Below, one piece after another: positions 1-6,689 of a stretch of 6,689 nt of DNA. This DNA comes from an uncultured Dyadobacter sp. (lineage in GTDB: Bacteria > Bacteroidota > Bacteroidia > Cytophagales > Spirosomataceae): positions 1-6,689 of the forward strand of contig CALGRQ010000013.1 of the NCBI GenBank assembly GCA_937880795.1, in the 5' to 3' direction. A model generated the notes under the pieces. It had not been told where the DNA came from. It was given only the letters and a program-made list of their open reading frames with translations, and ran no database searches. How positions within the stretch are numbered: the stretch's first letter is position 1; each line of letters begins with the position of its first letter. The translations under genes and the position numbers were made by a program.

Positions 1-206
1 AATATCCCTAACCCGTAGCTGCCTCCAAATGTGGGTAGAGCGCTGTAATATTTATTGGAATACAATTCCATCTCTATAGCAGAAAAAGACATACCTTCAT
101 CCGTAATGGAATCCAAAGGTGGTCTATCGACAAATTTTTCACAAGATAACAGGCCAGATACCATCAGCGCACAAATTATCTTTATCAAGTTGAAATAGGT
201 TTTCAT
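1..206 (-). CDS. SusD/RagB-like outer-membrane lipoprotein (N-terminal part, runs off the window)
   Basis: SusD-family proteins sit on the cell surface as a lid over the SusC channel and bind the glycan to be imported. Only the first 68 residues are present; the gene continues past base 1. The ATG at 206 gives a lipoprotein signal peptide: basic start MKTYFNLIK, a hydrophobic stretch, then the lipobox LLSC with the lipidated cysteine at residue 22. After it comes CEKFVDRPPLDSIT and later a YSNKYYSAL segment, typical of how SusD N-termini begin before the TPR-like helices. It starts three bases after the susC stop (TAA GCT ATG), so the two are surely co-transcribed and probably translationally coupled, the standard SusC-SusD arrangement. 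No Shine-Dalgarno sequence is seen. The family call rests on lipobox, position and the short N-terminal match; ligand specificity cannot be read from this fragment. Confidence 0.9.
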   Translation of the reverse strand, partial: MKTYFNLIKIICALMVSGLLSCEKFVDRPPLDSITDEGMSFSAIEMELYSNKYYSALPTFGGSYGLGI

Positions 207-209
207 AGC

Positions 210-3200
210 TTAAAAATCAATGTTAAGTCCAAAAGAATATGTTTTATAATAAGGATATACTTTGCCTGCTCCCCATGAACCGTATGTTTGTTCAGGATCA
301 AAATTCTCCCTCATTGAAGTTAATGTTAACAGATTTTCCCCACTGACAAATACACGGATACGTCCTAAACCGAGTTTCTGGATAGCCTCATCAGGTATCG
401 TATAGCCAATCTGTAAGTTTTTTAATCTCAGGTAGGCTGCATTTTGCAGATAACGTGTCTGAATTTGATGGTTTTTCTTTACTTCAGATGAATTATAAGG
501 TTTAGAGTAATATGCATCAGGGTTTTCAGGTGTCCAAAAATCAGTTTGGCCTTCGTATAAATTTGAACCAAACCCACCAGTAAAGCCCCAAAACAGTACC
601 CCCGCATTGCCACTCACAGGCGGAGCGAAGTCACGTTTCCCTACTCCTTGGAAAAACATATTCACATCCAGACCTTTCCATGAACCACCTAAGCCTAAAG
701 AGTATAAATATCTTGCCTCCGAATTACCGATAATAATTTGATCTCCGGGCTCGCTCACCGTATTCTTCCCATTAGTAATTTTCCCATCACCATTGATATC
801 CACATACTCTATATCACCTTTTGTCCAATTTCCATGAATAAAAGACTGATCTGGGATTTGCGACAACTGCTCATCTGTCTTTATAATTCCGGCTGTTTTA
901 TACCCCCATATCTCACCCAATCGTTGCCCCTCATAAAATGTTGATAATATACCAGTAGAGTTGTTGTATCTCGTCACTTTTGCGACATTATCCGAAAGGA
1001 TCGCATTGACATAATAACTAACTTCTTCTCCTATATTGTCTTTCCATCGCAAGGAAAGTTCGATGCCTCTTGTTCTAAGATCAGCATTATTTTCTTTAGG
1101 AACACTTGCGCCCAAGACTGCTGGATAAGCGTTGGCAGGCCCAAACATTCCGATCGTCGAACGAGTGTACCAATCAAATGTGACATCTAATCTGTTCTTT
1201 AATATGGCAAGATCCAAACCGACATCAAAAGTTCTAGCCGATTCCCATGTTAAATTTTCGCTGACCAAACCAGGAGCACCTAAGTAATTTGGTAAGACTC
1301 CTCCCAACATATAGCCATATTTCGAAACAATACCTATTGTATTTAAATATAGATAATTGTCCACATTCTGATTACCTAATGAGCCATACGATGCGCGTAA
1401 CTTCAACAAGCTTATATCCTCTATATTCCAAAAGGATTCCCTGGCAATATTATAACCCAACGAGACCGATGGAAAGAATCCGAACCGTTTCCCTTTCCTA
1501 AATTTAGAAGATCCATCATAACGCGCATTGAACTCAAGCAAATAGCGCTCATCATAATTATAGTTAAAGCGCATGAAAGTCCCTGAATTGGCCCAATGTG
1601 ATTGACTTCCATTGACCGTCTGATCCCCTGTAGCAACACCCATTGACGGCAGGTTAATATCTATAAGATCCAATCTGCGTCCCGATAATTGATGATATCT
1701 ACTCAACTCCGCTTGATGTCCTATAAGGCCCGATATAAAATGCTTAGAGAAATATTTTTCATAAGAAGTATAAGCATTTAATACATAATAGTCTGACTGT
1801 GTCATTGCTTCCGAGTACCAGTTATCGGTAGTCATAACTGGTATTCCATCGACTGTATACTCCGCAGGAAAAGGCTTCATCTGGTCAGACCATTTAATTC
1901 CATTATTCCTGTATGATAGCTCCGTATTGATCTTCCAGTTCTTGATTGGCTCCGCCTCCAAAGCACCCATAATATTGATTTCATTATTTGTCGTCCTAGA
2001 AGCACCCTCCCACTGTCTTGGAATATTGGAAGCTCTCGACCAATATCCGTTAGGATCTTTTAAAGACCAGTTCGGAAAGCGTGTAGTTGCTTGATGGAAC
2101 CAGTTCCCAATGACGGCGTTTTGAGACTCTGCAGGCAATTTTAGTTGGTCTCTAACAAAACGAGTCCGTAAATCTGCACGCAACCAGGTTGTTGGGGTGA
2201 AATGAAGGTTACTTGTGACGTTATAGCGCTCGTGATTCTCATTGGCATATCGAATCAACCCTCCTTCACGGAAATATCCTGCCCCTACATAATAGTTCAT
2301 TTTATTATCTCCACCACTAATCGTTACATCATGTTTTTGATTAGGTGCTGTAGGCTTGAAAAAAGTTTTAAACCAATCCACATTATCGTTATCCAAAGAG
2401 GCGTAAGACCATAATTGGGAGTTATTAGGGTCTACTACATTTGAAGGAGTGTTTGCCGGATCCGCCATATACGCCTTGATCCTGTTTATATGTTCTTCAC
2501 TAAAATAGGGAGATTGACCAGAATTAATAGATGCAATATTGTATGCTTCGGCAAATTCAAGGGAATTGAGCTGTCGCGGCACCTGTATAGCCTTTGAAGC
2601 CCCGAGAATGTTATTATAAGAAATCTTTGTTTTTCCCTCACCACTCTTCGTTGTCACCAAAATCACACCATACGCCGCTCTAGCGCCATAAATAGCGGCG
2701 GAAGCTGCATCTTTTAAAACAGTAACGGTTTTTATGTCCGTGGGGTTAATATTCGTGATATCATTGGTTGGGATACCATCCACTACAAAAAGAGGGGATC
2801 CATTACTACTTAAACTCGTAGCTCCTCTCACATTATAATTAACCGCTCCTCCAGGGCCTCCATTGGGAGATATATTCAAATTCCCCACGGTTCCTTGCAA
2901 AGCCAGGCCAATATTGGCCACGGGCCTATTAGTCAATTCTTTGCCATCTATCTGAGCGACCGCTCCTGTAAGATTTACCTTTTTTTGAGTACCAAATCCC
3001 ACAACTACAATTTCATCGATAGTTTCTTCCGAACGAGCCAATATCATATTTGCAAATTCGCTGATAGATTGTACCTTCTTTATTGTCTCATATCCTATAG
3101 CAGAAAATACCAAGGTGTCTATGCGAAGATTAGATGGCAATCTAAAATTTCCTTCCGCATCAGTTGCCGTTGAAGCCTTTGAGGCTACTGCGGAGACAGA

Positions 3201-3401
3201 GACTTGCGGCAATATATTTCCTTCTGCGTCTTTCACTTGCCCTCTAAAGGCGGCATCCTGCGCATACAAATGGCTACTGTATAGAAAGCATGCAAAAACA
3301 ATAAGACAAAATAAAGTTAGCCGTACTGAGATCAACCGCATAGGGTGTGGCAAATCCGGCATGGGTTTCGATGACTTACAGTAAAAATTATTTCTTTTCA
3401 T
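210..3401 (-). CDS. SusC/RagA-family TonB-dependent outer-membrane receptor
   Basis: A 1063-residue TonB-dependent transporter that would import oligosaccharides or sugars across the outer membrane with its SusD partner, powered by TonB-ExbBD. Seen: a long polar N-region (residues 1-20), a hydrophobic signal segment (about 27-46) ending LYAQD with likely cleavage near 47-48; a carboxypeptidase-regulatory-like domain (about 52-122, FRGQVKDAEGNILP); a TonB-box-like DEIVVVGFGTQKK (129-141); a plug (about 142-255) with VDGIP (208-211 region) and VTVLKDAASAAIYGARAA (226-243); then the beta barrel. A DINGDGKI acidic loop lies at 868-875, NAAYLRLKNLQIGYTIP at 987-1003, and the chain ends in phenylalanine, as outer-membrane barrels do. 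No STN domain is present, so direct FecR/sigma signalling is not suggested. The usual RAANG of the plug reads RAAYG. The ATG at 3401 was chosen because the long N-region is common in this group; Met21 (ATG at 3341) is the alternative. The substrate is not readable from sequence. Confidence 0.95.
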   Translation of the reverse strand: MKRNNFYCKSSKPMPDLPHPMRLISVRLTLFCLIVFACFLYSSHLYAQDAAFRGQVKDAEGNILPQVSVSAVASKASTATDAEGNFRLPSNLRIDTLVFSAIGYETIKKVQSISEFANMILARSEETIDEIVVVGFGTQKKVNLTGAVAQIDGKELTNRPVANIGLALQGTVGNLNISPNGGPGGAVNYNVRGATSLSSNGSPLFVVDGIPTNDITNINPTDIKTVTVLKDAASAAIYGARAAYGVILVTTKSGEGKTKISYNNILGASKAIQVPRQLNSLEFAEAYNIASINSGQSPYFSEEHINRIKAYMADPANTPSNVVDPNNSQLWSYASLDNDNVDWFKTFFKPTAPNQKHDVTISGGDNKMNYYVGAGYFREGGLIRYANENHERYNVTSNLHFTPTTWLRADLRTRFVRDQLKLPAESQNAVIGNWFHQATTRFPNWSLKDPNGYWSRASNIPRQWEGASRTTNNEINIMGALEAEPIKNWKINTELSYRNNGIKWSDQMKPFPAEYTVDGIPVMTTDNWYSEAMTQSDYYVLNAYTSYEKYFSKHFISGLIGHQAELSRYHQLSGRRLDLIDINLPSMGVATGDQTVNGSQSHWANSGTFMRFNYNYDERYLLEFNARYDGSSKFRKGKRFGFFPSVSLGYNIARESFWNIEDISLLKLRASYGSLGNQNVDNYLYLNTIGIVSKYGYMLGGVLPNYLGAPGLVSENLTWESARTFDVGLDLAILKNRLDVTFDWYTRSTIGMFGPANAYPAVLGASVPKENNADLRTRGIELSLRWKDNIGEEVSYYVNAILSDNVAKVTRYNNSTGILSTFYEGQRLGEIWGYKTAGIIKTDEQLSQIPDQSFIHGNWTKGDIEYVDINGDGKITNGKNTVSEPGDQIIIGNSEARYLYSLGLGGSWKGLDVNMFFQGVGKRDFAPPVSGNAGVLFWGFTGGFGSNLYEGQTDFWTPENPDAYYSKPYNSSEVKKNHQIQTRYLQNAAYLRLKNLQIGYTIPDEAIQKLGLGRIRVFVSGENLLTLTSMRENFDPEQTYGSWGAGKVYPYYKTYSFGLNIDF

Positions 3402-3505
3402 GATTCATTACTTTTTAGGTAAGTACACATTAACAGACATTGCCCTCTTCCATTTTGATTTTGAGTATTCATACATTCTCTTTTTAATGTTAATAAATAG
3501 TAGTA
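3402..3505 (-). other. AT-rich gap between epimerase and susC; possible promoter or leader region
   Basis: These 104 bases are the only sizeable non-coding stretch between complete genes here. Read on the minus strand I find no good match to the Bacteroidota promoter pattern (TTTG near -33 with TAnnTTTG near -7), no strong hairpin followed by a T run, and no Shine-Dalgarno sequence before the susC ATG. What is present is AT-rich sequence, a two-copy tandem of CAAAAT (3452-3463) and a 7-base inverted repeat (3427-3433 with 3484-3490), both compatible with chance. The gap is long compared with the 1-base overlap, 26-base and 3-base junctions elsewhere, so a separate susCD start or a processing site could lie here, but the sequence alone does not show one. 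Confidence 0.3.
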
Positions 3506-4717
3506 TTAAATATTTCCTTTGGTTACTCCACATTCTTCTCTTTCGGATAAATTAGCCAGTTCTTCCAGCACCCTCCAGCACTGGTACAAACCCCTTGGCA
3601 CATGGAAGCAGCCCTTCCATTTCCCTCCTTTTAGCGGTAAGAGCACTTCCCCTTCACGGTTGAGATAGCCAAACCATTCCGGGTATTCCTGATCTTTAAA
3701 ATGCTTCCATGTATACTCATGGACGCGCTCGAACCAAATCAGGCATTCTTTCGAACCTGTATAGCGATACCCTTTCAAAAGCGATATCAAGGTTTCTATA
3801 TGCACCCACCACAGCTTCTGATCCCACTCAAGTTCGTGGCGCGGTTTACTTTCACGGTCCATAAAATAGAATATGCCACCGTGTTCTTTATCCCAGCCGT
3901 ATTCCACCATGGTTAGGGTAATCTCGGTCGCCTTTTGTATCAATTCAGGACGATCCAAACGGACACCCAAATCCATAATAAACCACATCGCTTCGATGGC
4001 ATGGCCGGGATTGATCAACCGACCGTCAAAACAGTCCAAGAGTTTGCCATCTATCCCGACATTTTCGACAATGATCCCATCTAGCTCGGGACGATAGAAC
4101 ACTTCCATCACTTCATGGATGCAGTTCTCGATCGTTTTCATCAAGAAGTCCTCCTCCAGAAGATGCTCGATTTCCAAAGCCAGATTGCATAAGATCATGG
4201 GCAGCGCGAACCCCTTCATAGGCTGCGTCCCTACCCGACCTTTATTCCATTTACCCTTAGGATTATCTAATTTGGATAAGATGATATCAAAAGTCTTACA
4301 TGCAATATCCGCATATTGAGCATTTCCCGTCGCCAGATTGAGCTGCCCAAAGGCCATGGTCGCAAAGGTGTACGAGAAAATATTATAGGGATCTACCAAA
4401 GGCTGCCCCTCTCTTGTAAGAGAGAAGTACCAGTTAAGTGCGCCATCATGACCGTATTTTTTGAGGAATTCGCCCCCTTGAATGGCGCAGTCCAACCATT
4501 CCTGCTTTTGTTCTACCTTGTTATAAAGCATGGAAAACATCCAGACTTCTCTGCCTTGCAACCAAATAAACTTGTCGGTATCATAGACTGAACCGTCCCG
4601 GTCCAAACAGGTGAGGTATCCTCCAAATTCTTTGTCCTGGGAATAGTCCAACCAAAAAGGCAACACATTCTCCAACAATTCGTTCTTGTACTGATTCGCT
4701 AAAAACTTAAAATCCAC
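3506..4717 (-). CDS. AGE-family N-acylglucosamine 2-epimerase (403 aa)
   Basis: Predicted cytosolic (alpha/alpha)6-barrel enzyme interconverting N-acetylglucosamine and N-acetylmannosamine, the step that feeds ManNAc into amino-sugar catabolism. Seen: WLQGREVWMFSMLY (52-65), NPGHAIEAMWF (236-246), KLWWVHIETL (301-310) and GCFHVPRGLYQC (369-380), all close to motifs I recall from porcine renin-binding protein and Anabaena AGE. The catalytic pair is present as His239 and His372, with Glu308 and Arg56 matching the other active-site positions from memory. Length is normal for the family (about 390-420) and there is no signal peptide. The start is GTG at 4717: a stop lies in frame just upstream with no ATG between, and the next Met is residue 60, inside a conserved motif. 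It follows the permease by 26 bases. Alternatives within the superfamily are mannose/glucose isomerases or disaccharide 2-epimerases, but the motifs favour the N-acyl type. Substrate confidence is moderate, family confidence high. Confidence 0.92.
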   Translation of the reverse strand: MDFKFLANQYKNELLENVLPFWLDYSQDKEFGGYLTCLDRDGSVYDTDKFIWLQGREVWMFSMLYNKVEQKQEWLDCAIQGGEFLKKYGHDGALNWYFSLTREGQPLVDPYNIFSYTFATMAFGQLNLATGNAQYADIACKTFDIILSKLDNPKGKWNKGRVGTQPMKGFALPMILCNLALEIEHLLEEDFLMKTIENCIHEVMEVFYRPELDGIIVENVGIDGKLLDCFDGRLINPGHAIEAMWFIMDLGVRLDRPELIQKATEITLTMVEYGWDKEHGGIFYFMDRESKPRHELEWDQKLWWVHIETLISLLKGYRYTGSKECLIWFERVHEYTWKHFKDQEYPEWFGYLNREGEVLLPLKGGKWKGCFHVPRGLYQCWRVLEELANLSEREECGVTKGNI

Positions 4718-4743
4718 GCTTCTATAAATTATGCTTTAAAAAT

Positions 4744-6147
4744 TTACTTCTTCAACCAATATTGTTCGATATCTTCCAATGATTTCCGCGCTGTTTCAGG
4801 CACCCATTTCCAGATAATCACCATATAAGGGATACAGACCACCGCAAAGAAGACGAAAGTGCCGGCCGGGGTAAGAGGCTGTAATAACCAAGGAGTCAGC
4901 TGTCCGATCAAGTACGTTCCTACCCAAAGTGAAAAACCCGCAATTGACATGGCAATTCCACGGATCTTCATAGGATACATCTCCGACAGGAGTACAAATA
5001 TGACCGCGCTGATAGAAATTGCGCAACTAAAAATATAGCCCATGAAACACACCAGCATGAACGTCGGTGTCAAACCCAATTTCTCGTTCTGTGTAAAATA
5101 AAAGGCAATCAAGAGCAGGAAGACGATCATGGCAGATACGCCATAATAGATCAACTTTTTGCGCCCCACCCGATCGATGATAAAGACCGCCAGTACCGTT
5201 GCGACCACATTTGCCAAACCGACCATCACCTGGTAGAACAATGAATCTCCTCCGCTAAGCCCACTATCCTCAAAGATCTTCGGACCATAATACAACACGG
5301 CATTGACCCCCATAAATTGACCCAGTATCGCGATGGCGCAACCGATCAAAATAGCCCGACGTATACCTGGACTTTTGATCAGGCTCCAATCGGATTCAGA
5401 TTGGCTAGACAACACCGATTTCGTTTGATCTATTTCTACTTGCGCAATCTCGGCCGATTGATGAATGCGGGTAAGAATCACCCGAGCCACCACTTCCTTG
5501 TTTTTCAAGACCAACCAACGTGGGCTCTCTGGAATAAAGAAAGCAGCAATCAAAAAAAGCAAAGCCGGAAAAACTTCCATCCCCAGCATGCCACGCCATA
5601 TTTCATCATAAAACACCTGATGCATCAAAGGAGAGGAAAGCAAGGAAGCCCCTTGCTCCGCATACCATAACAGGCCATAATTGACCAAGTAGGCACCCAA
5701 AAAGCCAATGGTAATGGCAAGCTGATACAATCCAACCAAGCGCCCTCTGTATTGGGCCGCCGATACTTCGGATATATATAGCGGGGAAGCGATGGATACA
5801 ACCCCTATCCCTACCCCCCCCATGATGCGATAAAAAACCAACTGTTCGTAGCTGCTACAGATCGCACAGCCTAGAGACGAAGCTCCGAACAATACAGCCG
5901 AAAGAATAAGGACATTCTTTCTACCGAACTTGTCCGTCAATACACCGGCAGTCATCACTCCAGCGATTGAACCCACTAAAGCACAGCCCACATACCAGCC
6001 TTCCTGCAGAGGCGTCAACCCAAACTGGGCGGTTACCTGCGATATCGTACCCGATATCACCGCCGTATCATAACCAAAAAGGTATCCACCCAACGCAGCC
6101 ACGACCGCAAGGAACAGCATGTACCGGATATTTATCTGTTTATCCAT
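4744..6147 (-). CDS. Sugar-porter family MFS permease (XylE/GLUT-like, 467 aa)
   Basis: Inner-membrane secondary transporter with about 12 hydrophobic helices, likely a sugar:proton symporter. Family signatures are complete: GGYLFGYDTAVISG (20-33, with Asp27 at the same number as the proton-coupling Asp of E. coli XylE), DKFGRKN (72-78), RIMGGVGIG (107-115), PLYISEVSAAQYRGRLVG (122-139), PESPRWL (206-212), GVNAVLYYGP (280-289), DRVGRKK (325-331) and PETARKSLEDIE (450-461). Aligned by memory to XylE, sugar-contact positions are mixed: Gln142, Gln277, Asn282 and Trp408 are kept, while the first Gln of the QQ motif is Gly276, the stacking Trp is Phe384 and another Gln is Leu407. The ATG overlaps the stop of the upstream DUF4434-like gene by one base (TAATG), implying translational coupling. 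A run of eight G (5821-5814) encodes Met109-Val112. Substrate is probably the sugar handled by the neighbouring epimerase, but it is unproven. Confidence 0.93.
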   Translation of the reverse strand: MDKQINIRYMLFLAVVAALGGYLFGYDTAVISGTISQVTAQFGLTPLQEGWYVGCALVGSIAGVMTAGVLTDKFGRKNVLILSAVLFGASSLGCAICSSYEQLVFYRIMGGVGIGVVSIASPLYISEVSAAQYRGRLVGLYQLAITIGFLGAYLVNYGLLWYAEQGASLLSSPLMHQVFYDEIWRGMLGMEVFPALLFLIAAFFIPESPRWLVLKNKEVVARVILTRIHQSAEIAQVEIDQTKSVLSSQSESDWSLIKSPGIRRAILIGCAIAILGQFMGVNAVLYYGPKIFEDSGLSGGDSLFYQVMVGLANVVATVLAVFIIDRVGRKKLIYYGVSAMIVFLLLIAFYFTQNEKLGLTPTFMLVCFMGYIFSCAISISAVIFVLLSEMYPMKIRGIAMSIAGFSLWVGTYLIGQLTPWLLQPLTPAGTFVFFAVVCIPYMVIIWKWVPETARKSLEDIEQYWLKK

Positions 6148-6689
6148 TATCTGATATCAAAATATTCTTTGTAACGATTGTATAAATGTCCAGCCTGTAG
6201 ATAGGCCGATTGAGGACTCATGAAGTGAGAAAACTCAAACGTAATGGCTTTGTCGTAACCGGCACGTTGGGCTGCCTCCAGTTTCATCCGCAACTTATCG
6301 AACTTGATCGGAAGGAACTTGATTGGCATATCCCGGTCAAAGCTCTCCGCATTGGTCCAGCATTGCATGCCGTACTTATCTGCCAGTTTTTTGTTGACCG
6401 CAAAGAAAGCGTCCAGCTCATCATAATCGATATGTCCATCCTGAAACGCACACGCATCTACCACGTCGTGGATCCCATCGAAGATCTCATCCCATTCCTG
6501 TTCATGTTGCCTGATCGATACCGCCTCTTCTTTGGTTAATGTAGCACCACTGGCCGCCACAGCCTTTTTTCCATCTATCCAGGGCGAAATAAATGTAGGC
6601 AGACCACTAGAGACATCCTTACACTGCTTGCCAAGCGTATGAAAAGCACCAATCGCTCCCTTCGTTGCCCTACTGATCTCCCCACTGAT
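6147..6689 (-). CDS. DUF4434-like protein, C-terminal 180 residues (start outside window)
   Basis: The reading frame is open from the window edge (first full codon ATC at 6689) to the TAA at 6149-6147, so at least 180 residues are visible and the true start lies upstream of the window. The GTG at 6560 sits in the middle of the conserved run SPWIDGKKAVAASG and is not a start. Recognisable blocks, numbered from the window edge: GLPTFISPWIDGKK (29-42), VDACAFQDGHIDYDEL (77-92), ADKYGMQCWTNAESFDRD (103-120), KLEAAQRAGYDKAITFEF (136-153) ending in SHFMSP. These match from memory the DUF4434 family, a glycoside-hydrolase-like TIM-barrel group often listed as Tat-signal proteins in Bacteroidota. Strand-end acidic residues such as Glu115 and Glu152 are candidate active-site residues by inference only. 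Whether it is exported cannot be seen because the N-terminus is missing. It is coupled to the permease through a TAATG overlap. No biochemical function is known to me. Confidence 0.7.
   Translation of the reverse strand: MSGEISRATKGAIGAFHTLGKQCKDVSSGLPTFISPWIDGKKAVAASGATLTKEEAVSIRQHEQEWDEIFDGIHDVVDACAFQDGHIDYDELDAFFAVNKKLADKYGMQCWTNAESFDRDMPIKFLPIKFDKLRMKLEAAQRAGYDKAITFEFSHFMSPQSAYLQAGHLYNRYKEYFDIR

Noticed and set aside
2895..3384. Two overlapping plus-strand open frames opposite the susC plug and signal region
   Set aside because: They lie fully within the susC coding sequence, overlap each other, and show no protein features. They are antisense shadows.
3388..3408. Tiny minus-strand ORF (MNHEKK) whose ATG lies 7 bases before the susC ATG and which overlaps it out of frame
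   Set aside because: It could act as a leader peptide, but six codons in AT-rich sequence arise easily by chance and nothing else supports translation.
3427..3490. 7-base inverted repeat (ACATTAA / TTAATGT) in the epimerase-susC gap, considered as an operator or terminator stem
   Set aside because: The arms are AT-rich and 50 bases apart, there is no T tract, and this length is expected by chance in such sequence.
3506..4717. Cellobiose/mannobiose 2-epimerase identity for the AGE-family protein
   Set aside because: The LQGREVW, NPGH and GCFHVPR motifs match N-acylglucosamine 2-epimerase/renin-binding protein better than the disaccharide epimerases.
5317..5670. 117-codon plus-strand open frame opposite the permease gene
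   Set aside because: It is antisense to a strongly conserved MFS coding region, its translation shows no recognisable domain, and it has no start context. It is a shadow of the real gene.
6210..6539. 109-codon plus-strand open frame opposite the DUF4434-like gene
   Set aside because: The opposite strand encodes conserved DUF4434-like motifs; the plus-strand product resembles no family and is explained by the composition of the real gene.
6147..6560. A complete 137-residue gene starting at GTG 6560
   Set aside because: The frame stays open to the window edge and the upstream 43 codons encode conserved family sequence, so this is an internal codon of a larger, truncated gene.
1..6689. Mobile element, CRISPR, toxin-antitoxin or defence system
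   Set aside because: No transposase, integrase, terminal repeats, repeat-spacer pattern or small paired genes are present; nearly the whole window is coding for a glycan-uptake locus.

Overview
The window reads as one minus-strand gene series (right to left) from a member of the Bacteroidota, most likely a Sphingobacterium- or Pedobacter-like organism. The basis is an adjacent SusC/SusD pair with TonB-box plug and lipobox features, start sites without Shine-Dalgarno sequences, moderate to low GC, and a SusC with the long N-terminal region I associate with that group. The genus is an inference. No RNA genes, insertion sequences, CRISPR arrays, integrases or regulators are visible.

Layout in order of transcription: (1) 6689-6147, the C-terminal 180 residues of a DUF4434-like protein with a probable TIM-barrel, glycoside-hydrolase-like fold, whose start lies outside the window; (2) 6147-4744, a complete 12-helix sugar-porter MFS permease whose ATG overlaps the previous stop by one base (TAATG); (3) 4717-3506, a complete AGE (N-acylglucosamine 2-epimerase) family enzyme with a GTG start, 26 bases after the permease; (4) a 104-base gap with no clear promoter or terminator; (5) 3401-210, a complete SusC-like TonB-dependent receptor; (6) 206-1, the first 68 residues of its SusD-like lipoprotein, three bases after the susC stop.

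Together this looks like part of a polysaccharide/glycan utilisation locus covering the whole import route. SusCD would bind and move the glycan or sugar across the outer membrane, the MFS permease would carry the released sugar across the inner membrane, and the epimerase would convert it in the cytoplasm. The AGE protein keeps both catalytic histidines and looks closer to true N-acetylglucosamine 2-epimerase (renin-binding protein) than to cellobiose epimerase. This suggests an N-acetylated amino sugar such as N-acetylmannosamine, possibly derived from sialic acid. The transporter-epimerase-SusC-SusD order resembles the nanT-nanE-nanO-nanU set of Bacteroides and Tannerella, but no sialidase, lyase or kinase lies in view, so the substrate is unproven.

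The parts most worth following up are the uncharacterised DUF4434-like protein translationally coupled to the permease, the altered sugar-contact positions in the permease, and the drop in GC content at the start of the SusCD half.
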